Source of the DNA: Podocnemis expansa | Taxonomy: Eukaryota > Chordata > Testudines > Podocnemididae | Length of the DNA: 64,000 bases | NCBI GenBank assembly: GCA_007922195.1 | Contig: ML682008.1 | Coordinates: 6,019,708-6,083,707, forward strand | Direction: 5' to 3' | In this document: piece after piece, positions 58,728-64,000 of the stretch | Numbering within the stretch: the first letter of the stretch is position 1 | Layout of the letters: each line of letters opens with the position of its first letter | Made by a program: the position numbers and the translations under genes | The notes under the pieces: model-generated | Seen by the model: the letters and a program-made list of their open reading frames with translations, nothing else | The model's database searches: none | What the model was told of the DNA's origin: nothing

Positions 58728-59335
58728 AATGTTCCCTGTAAGCTGTGCCAGTGAGTGGTGGCGCAGCTGCCTCCGCTCACCGGCACAGCAAGCACTGACC
58801 CCAGCGCAGAGCTGGGGTCGTGGCTGGCAGGGAGCAGAGGAGCCAGGGCCGGGGCTGGCGGGGAGCAGCGGGCAGCAGAAGCCGGGAGGAGAGGAGCCGG
58901 GGTCGGGGCTGGCAGGGAGCAGAAGCTGGGAGCGGCGGGGAGCAGCAGGCAACAGAAGCCGGGAGGAGAGGAGCCGAGGTTGGGGCTGGCGGGGAGCAGA
59001 AGCAGGGAGCGGAGGCGCTGGGGCCGGGGCTGGCGGGGAGCAGAAGAAGCGGGGAGCGGCGGGGGTTGGGGCTGGCAGAGGAGCCGGGGTCGGGGCTGGC
59101 GGGGAGCAGCGGTCAGCAGAAGCCGGGAGCAGAGGAGCCGGGGCTGGCGGGGAGCAGAAGCTGGGACCGGAGAAGCTGGGGTCGGGGCTGGCGGGGAGCA
59201 GAGGAGCCGGGGCTGGGGCTGGCGGGGAGCAGAGGCGCTGGGTTGGGGGCTGGCGAGGAGCAGAAGAAGCGGGGAGCAGCGGGGGTCGGGGCTGGGTTGG
59301 GGGCTCCCAGGCTGGGAGCAGATTAGAAGCCCAGG
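58728..59335 (+). repeat. GC-rich minisatellite entered from a CAATGTTCCC MITE end
   Basis: The left end caatgttccctgtaagctgt matches the MITE family at 39801 and 60499. From about 58820 to 59310 the sequence becomes an imperfect tandem array of gctggcggggagcagaagcc and gaggagccggggtcggggct words. Long open frames on both strands are products of this repeat, not genes. The right MITE end was not found. Confidence 0.7.
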
Positions 59336-59424
59336 ATAAGCTCATGGCACGCGGGGGGGGGGGGGGGGGTTGATGTGTAAGGAAACGTCTTGTTTCCCTT
59401 TCAAGTCGTTGCTGCCCCATAGGT

Positions 59425-59619
59425 CAGTGGTTCCCAACGTTTTCTCTGCCATGGCGCTCCTTGCTACCTTTAATTCATTTGAGGTACACTGCCATGTAGT
59501 TTCCGAATGAAGCCATATATTTTCATGAGCCAATGAGCCAATCCAGAGCGCTCTGAGTAGTTTTTCAAAAAAATTTGTGACACACCTGTGTGCTGTGACA
59601 CAGTGGTTGGGAAACAGTG
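59425..59619 (+). mobile_element. hAT-like MITE (195 bp)
   Basis: Starts CAGTGGTTCCCAACGTTTT and ends CAGTGGTTGGGAAACAGTG, which are inverted ends. The flanks ccataggt and ggctaggt share their last five bases. No coding capacity. Confidence 0.75.
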
Positions 59620-59771
59620 GGCTAGGTAGACACAACACACACATTCCACCCAAGATGCAGAATAAACGCAGAGAACTGTATAGAACCTTATGTTACTTTA
59701 TTAACACCCAGCATTTCTACAGCACTTTCCATCCCAGGATCTCTCAATGGCTCACTATACTAGTCAATTTT

Positions 59772-59843
59772 AAAAGGGATAGCCGTGTTAGTCTAATCCA
59801 GTGAAAAAACAACAAGGAGTTGTGTGGCACTTTAAGACTAACA
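59772..59843 (+). mobile_element. Penelope-family repeat head, running into the gap
   Basis: Reads aaaagggatagccgtgttag, then aacaacaaggagttgtgtgg and ctttaagactaaca before the Ns. It is the head of the repeat at 32266. Confidence 0.75.
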
Positions 59844-60243
59844 NNNNNNNNNNNNNNNNNNNNNNNNNNNNNNNNNNNNNNNNNNNNNNNNNNNNNNNNN
59901 NNNNNNNNNNNNNNNNNNNNNNNNNNNNNNNNNNNNNNNNNNNNNNNNNNNNNNNNNNNNNNNNNNNNNNNNNNNNNNNNNNNNNNNNNNNNNNNNNNNN
60001 NNNNNNNNNNNNNNNNNNNNNNNNNNNNNNNNNNNNNNNNNNNNNNNNNNNNNNNNNNNNNNNNNNNNNNNNNNNNNNNNNNNNNNNNNNNNNNNNNNNN
60101 NNNNNNNNNNNNNNNNNNNNNNNNNNNNNNNNNNNNNNNNNNNNNNNNNNNNNNNNNNNNNNNNNNNNNNNNNNNNNNNNNNNNNNNNNNNNNNNNNNNN
60201 NNNNNNNNNNNNNNNNNNNNNNNNNNNNNNNNNNNNNNNNNNN
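59844..60243. other. Assembly gap (400 N)
   Basis: 400 N. Any translation across it is meaningless. The left flank is a Penelope-family head. Confidence 0.99.
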
Positions 60244-60498
60244 AGCCTCATAACAGGTTGGATGTTTCTCATCTAGACATGCTAATGCGCATCAAGTCAT
60301 ATCTAAGTGCTGGATTCAAGGCTGACCTAGACTCTGTATATGCATTCTGGAAATGTGACAAAGACAGGCGTCAAAAACTGAGGTGTAGAGGAGGCTTGAT
60401 AGGCAGCATCATTGCTTCATATTTGTTTAATAAAAATGTTAAAATAAAATACTGTGGTTTTATTAATTTACTAAAGTTTGAACAAAAAGACATCTATA

Positions 60499-60656
60499 CA
60501 ATGTTCCCTCTCTAAGCTGGTGATGCAACTGAGCAAGTTATGGATGCACTTGGGGAGCTGATGGGCAGTGGCTCAGGGGCCCGGTCTGGGCCCAGGAACT
60601 TGCTCAGCTGCATCCATAAGTTGCTCAGCTGCATCACCGGCTTAGAGGGAACATTG
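60499..60656. mobile_element. MITE of the CAATGTTCCC family (158 bp)
   Basis: Left end CAATGTTCCCTCTCTAAGCT; right end CCGGCTTAGAGGGAACATTG. The arms continue as long imperfect inverted repeats (ggtgatgcaactgagcaa / ttgctcagctgcatcacc), so the element can fold into a hairpin. No clear target duplication is visible. Confidence 0.7.
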
Positions 60657-60734
60657 GGTACTGGTGTATACTTCAATATATTCTTTTAATGAGTTGATAA
60701 ATGGGTGGCCCTTCAGAGCTGTAAAAATGGTATT

Positions 60735-60901
60735 TTGTGGTCCTGGAGTCAGAGGTTGCGAACCACTGCTGTAGCTCCATGCTCCCCTCTGTAGTCTGGT
60801 ATGTGGAGAATGTGGGGGTAAAGGGCTTGTGGGCTCCATGAACTGCACTCAAACTGTAAAAGAGCAACATGCAGCTCTTGAGCCACAGTTTGGCTACTCC
60901 T
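60735..60901 (-). repeat. hAT-like MITE fragment
   Basis: The right side read on the minus strand begins caggagtagccaaactgtgg and ctcaagagctgcatgttgc, typical of a hAT end. The left side holds ggttgcgaaccactg, a second hAT-like end. The boundaries are uncertain. Confidence 0.4.
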
Positions 60902-61676
60902 GTTACATGGGACCAGGATGGGGGGAAAAAATCCAGAACGCAATGCCTGAGTATGTTACCCCAGGTGTAAGGGAAAGTGGAGTTGTTTTACGTTTTCAGC
61001 TATATATCTGTTCTCATAGATTTGTGCATAATTTTAAATGCATGCTGTGTAAGAAGACACACCCCAAGAGAGTTTATATTCTGGGTCAGTAGTTGTCCTG
61101 TGGTTTTCATACCATAACCCCATATTACAACAGAAAACACAGTACAACTTTCCCATCTAGCCATAAAGAAAGGTAATCCACTTGGTCTGAGAACATGCTA
61201 TCTAAGGGACAGTTTCAGCTACCTTCACTTAGGTTGTGTAATACAAGTTGCCCCACTGGGATAGATTGATCTATGTCTGCATGTGCTGAACACAATAGAA
61301 ATTTAGTGGATTAGATTACCGTTAAATGAACCCATTTATGTGATAAATTTAATTTCCTTACTGTAATACTGCATCTGTTTGACAAGCACATTTTAGTATA
61401 GCAGGCCCTGGGGTGAAATCAGTGGATCTAGTTGCTGAGTACAGTGTTATTCAATATGACTAGAGATGGCTGAAACTGGCTTTAGTCTTGTAATATGTTA
61501 AAATGAGAAACAGTATATTGTTGAAGATAGAGGTATATGTGTGTTTTGTGTATGCATGTAGCATGGGGGGGAAAGGATTCAAGATTTTGATAAGCTGTGA
61601 CTGTTCATGAATATAGTAAGATTCACAATGAAGTTTGCATGCTCTTATACTGTAATGATTGTCATTTTAAAACTAG

Positions 61677-61819
61677 CTTTTTGCCTTCGAGCTATCGGGG
61701 TAAAGACCTGCAGGAAAACTACTGTCGGAATCCCCGAGGGGAAGAAGGAGGCCCTTGGTGTTTTACAAGCAATCCAGAGATACGCCATGAAGTCTGTGAC
61801 ATTCCTCTCTGTTCAGAAG
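61677..61819 (+). CDS. HGF: HGF exon 5 (kringle 1, second half)
   Basis: A 143-bp exon between aaaactag and GTAACA. The split codon AG|C gives Ser157. It encodes [20 protein letters not shown] then [15 protein letters not shown] and [12 protein letters not shown], the second half of kringle 1 with its last four cysteines (NYC, PWC, EVC, PLC). Residues equivalent to human Glu195 and Arg197 at the MET interface are kept; Tyr198 is His and the Gln before the last Cys is Leu. It ends in phase 1, to be joined to exon 6 outside the window. Reading through the donor would add a short tail ending at 61876-61878. Confidence 0.97.
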
Positions 61820-62268
61820 GTAACATGACACGATCAATAATCTTGAAAAGTTTCTTTTCCCCGGAAGCAAGTCTGTAATTTTCATCAGTTATTAGTGAGC
61901 ATTATAGGTTTGAACAAAGAACAGATCGATTCTTAGAATGAATGACTTATTTAGCAAGAGATCTATGAGTAAAGACTTTATCACACAAATTAGATCATTG
62001 GAACAACTCTCTAGTTCTCTATAGATCAGTCAACAATCTCTGCTGTGTTAAGTACATTCTGAAAGCAGCTGTTGCAAGTCAGTAGCTAATGCTGAATTGT
62101 TTTGCTCTTTATATATAGTCAGATAATGGATTTCAGGATCAGTGCTGAAAAGGTATCTTTTGTTTCATCTTCTAAGTCACGCTTATGTAAGAATCTGGAA
62201 GAAACATTGATCAATGCGATTGCTGTAGAGCATCCTGATTGTGTGCCTTCCATCAGTTGACATTTATA

Positions 62269-62274
62269 AATAAA
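62269..62274 (+). promoter_or_regulatory. Intronic AATAAA polyadenylation signal
   Basis: AATAAA lies 450 bp after exon 5, at the junction with a minus-strand CR1 tail. If used after intron 5 retention it would yield a transcript ending with kringle 1, like the NK1 isoform known in mammals. Confidence 0.3.
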
Positions 62275-62830
62275 TCATAAGACTGTCCATACTGGATCAA
62301 GCTGGTTATTCATTTAGACCAGTGTCCTGTCTTCTGGGAATGGTGGGAGTCAGATGGTTCAGAAAGAATGAACAGAACATGGTAATCTGGCGTGATCCAT
62401 CCCTTCTTGTCCAGTCTCAGCTTCTGACAATTGGAGCCGGAGGTACACCTGAGCATGGGGTTGCATTTCTGATCATCTTGGCCATTGTTGGTTATCCTCC
62501 ATGAGTTCACTTAATTCTTTTTTGAACACAGTTACACTTTCAGCCTTCACAACATCCCTGGACAATAAGTTCTAAAGTTTTGATATTTTTTTGTGTGAAG
62601 TAGAACATCCTTTTTGTTTGTTTGTTTGTTTTTTTAAACTTTCTATATATTTATTTAATCAAGTTCCTGTGTTATATAGTCCTCTCTCTCATAACACTTC
62701 TCTGTTCACTTTCCCCACATCATACCTAACTTATAGTCCCTCTATCATTTCTCCTATTATCTCTTTTCTAAGATGAACCATCCCAATCTTTTCAATCTCT
62801 CTTCATACAGAAGCTGTTCCATGCCTCTTG
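62275..62830 (-). mobile_element. CR1-type LINE 3' end
   Basis: The minus-strand tail begins near 62280 (actgtccatactggatcaag), followed by agaatgaacagaacatgg as in 16185-16375. The body continues to about 62830 (tcttcatacagaagctgttc). A TTTG-rich microsatellite lies within it (62612-62640). It is 5'-truncated. Confidence 0.65.
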
Positions 62831-63227
62831 CGAGATTTCTTTTGACTTTCGTATTATTAAATCTCATGCCTTCACCACTTCACAGAATGTAATCGGTGCC
62901 CTTCAATATACAGTTTCTATGGATTCAGCATTTCTACAGTTCAGGAATACATTAAATCTTACCAATTTATTTACCTCAAATCCAAGTCCTTCCACCCTGC
63001 TAATCAACCTATTCCCTTCGTATTATTACTGGGTTTTGAGGTGGTCTTTGCAGTGTGCTTGAACGGATAAGTAATCCAGGCTCTGGTGGACCAACATTCC
63101 CCTCTGATTTTGTAGTGAGCTCCTGACAGGACTAGGCCTGGAGGACAATACAGGATCAAGGGTTTAGAGGCTTGATGATTTGACTGAAGAATTAATTCTC
63201 TGATGGCCTAAATTATTATTTCCTAAA

Positions 63228-63680
63228 GCTTGGCCTACACTAAAAGGTTAGGTTGTGTTAGCTTTCTTGGTCCAGGGCGTGGATTTTCTAGGGCAATGGT
63301 TGTCAGACTTAGGGTGGGGACCGAGAACTGAGTTGTAGTACTCCTTGCTGCCAGCACCAGAAGTCTGGAATGCATTGCTCAAAGAACTAATTGCTGGGTC
63401 ACGGGCATAAGTGATTTTTTTCAACTGGGTCCTGAGGAAAAAAAGTTTGAAAACCACTGTTCTAGGATGAGTGGCATAGTTAAACTGACATAGGTCACTG
63501 TGTGGGCAACACTAGCCTGACAAAAGAATTCTTCCATTGACCTAGCTACCACCCCTCAGGGAGGTGGATTACCTATGCCAATGGGAGAATTCCTCCTGTT
63601 GGGGTCCAAAGTGTCTTCACTAAAGCAGCTCAACTGCAGCAAAACCACTATGCCACTAAAATGTTTTAGAGGAAGATAAG
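63228..63680. mobile_element. MITE with GCTTGGCCTACAC end, interrupted by a hAT
   Basis: Begins gcttggcctacactaaaagg and ends near tagaggaagataagcctga. The two parts are separated by the hAT at 63294-63459. It resembles an abundant turtle MITE by memory. The right boundary is approximate. Confidence 0.5.
63294..63459 (-). mobile_element. hAT-like MITE (166 bp), nested
   Basis: Ends CAATGGTTGTCAGACTTAG and AAAGTTTGAAAACCACTG are inverted. The flanking octamers ttctaggg and ttctagga match at 7 of 8. It is the same family as 19960-20120 in opposite orientation. Confidence 0.85.
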
Positions 63681-64000
63681 CCTGAAGCGACTTTATTATA
63701 AACATTAATTAAATATGTTAATTTATATAATTAGTTACTCCTTTTTGACTTAAGCAGCTAGACAAAGATCAGAGCGCTGGTGATGTTTCAGTTGCAAGTA
63801 GAAATTAATGATGGAGTCTGGTATGGTCTTTGATGTAACCATGTTTGTTTATGGGGAATGTACACTGTTCAGCATCCCTGAATGCTGCAGGAATGAAGGG
63901 CAGTCGGACCACATACTTGGGTGTTTAAGTGATCACCATATTTGGGGTCAGAAGGGAGTTTTTCTGAGTCAGATAGGCAGAGACCAGGGTTTTGGGGTTT

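Larger units (their letters stand above)
50711..61676 (+). other. HGF: HGF intron 4 (about 11 kb, contains a gap)
   Basis: Starts GTAAGC and ends ttttaaaactag, a weak acceptor without a long pyrimidine tract. It contains the gypsy, Penelope and MITE elements listed separately. The stretches 50711-52900, 53100-54000 and 60910-61676 have no gene that I recognise. The length is approximate because of the 400-N gap. Confidence 0.85.
61820..64000 (+). other. HGF: HGF intron 5 (partial)
   Basis: Begins GTAACA. No sequence resembling exon 6 (kringle 2 start) is found before the window ends. It holds the CR1 tail, MITEs and a polyadenylation signal listed separately. Confidence 0.8.

Noticed and set aside
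58695..59420. Overlapping open frames of 168-241 codons on both strands
   Set aside because: Products of the GC-rich minisatellite; every frame is open because the unit lacks stops.
59801..60515. Open frames spanning the 400-N gap
   Set aside because: Mostly unknown residues; no evidence of coding on either side.
61820..64000. Search for HGF exon 6 (kringle 2 start, C-M-T-C-N-like sequence)
   Set aside because: Not found; it must lie beyond the window.

Overview
The window is vertebrate genomic DNA, most likely from a turtle (a crocodilian is the main alternative). It carries one protein-coding gene that I recognise: hepatocyte growth factor (HGF), on the + strand, with its promoter and exons 1-5. 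The five coding exons are 23993-24068, 43973-44138, 49808-49920, 50596-50710 and 61677-61819. Together they encode the signal peptide, the N (PAN/hairpin-loop) domain and kringle 1. All junctions keep the phases of the mammalian gene. Exons 2-5 (166, 113, 115 and 143 bp) match the mammalian lengths as I remember them; exon 1 coding is 76 nt, against 88 in human. Kringles 2-4 and the protease-like domain lie beyond base 64000. The reptile assignment rests on young CR1 LINEs, Penelope-like elements, a DIRS-type element and several MITE families typical of turtle genomes, and on an HGF sequence clearly diverged from mammals.

Layout: 1-21.3 kb is intergenic DNA upstream of HGF, holding old CR1/L3-like LINE remnants, hAT-like MITEs and TIR elements with 3-bp target duplications. 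Bases 21.3-23.7 kb are a G-rich minisatellite with a CAGGTGAG core, split by a Penelope-family insertion and by a 100-N gap; it abuts the CpG-rich HGF promoter (about 23.7-23.99 kb). Intron 1 (19.9 kb) holds two young CR1 copies, Penelope fragments (one with GIY-YIG endonuclease coding) and a 6.2-kb DIRS-like element at 34.55-40.76 kb. The DIRS element shows inverted terminal repeats, an internal complementary region and a decayed gag. It is interrupted by a CR1 and by a hAT-like MITE. Intron 2 holds an L3-like LINE split by a palindromic Penelope remnant, a CR1 3' end, and a possible in-frame cassette exon at 49464-49574. Intron 3 is short and has no recognised repeat. Intron 4 (11 kb) holds a SCAN-like Ty3/gypsy gag fragment, a decayed Penelope reverse transcriptase region, a GC-rich minisatellite, several MITEs and a 400-N gap. 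Intron 5 (partial) holds a polyadenylation signal, a CR1 3' end and a hAT nested in another MITE.

Only the HGF exons look like functional protein-coding sequence. HGF is a secreted ligand of the MET receptor, and the N domain plus kringle 1 is the part that binds heparan sulfate and MET. Several positively charged heparin-contact positions differ here from the human protein, and a glycosylation sequon is present in the N domain. All mobile-element reading frames I examined carry stops, frameshifts or truncations.
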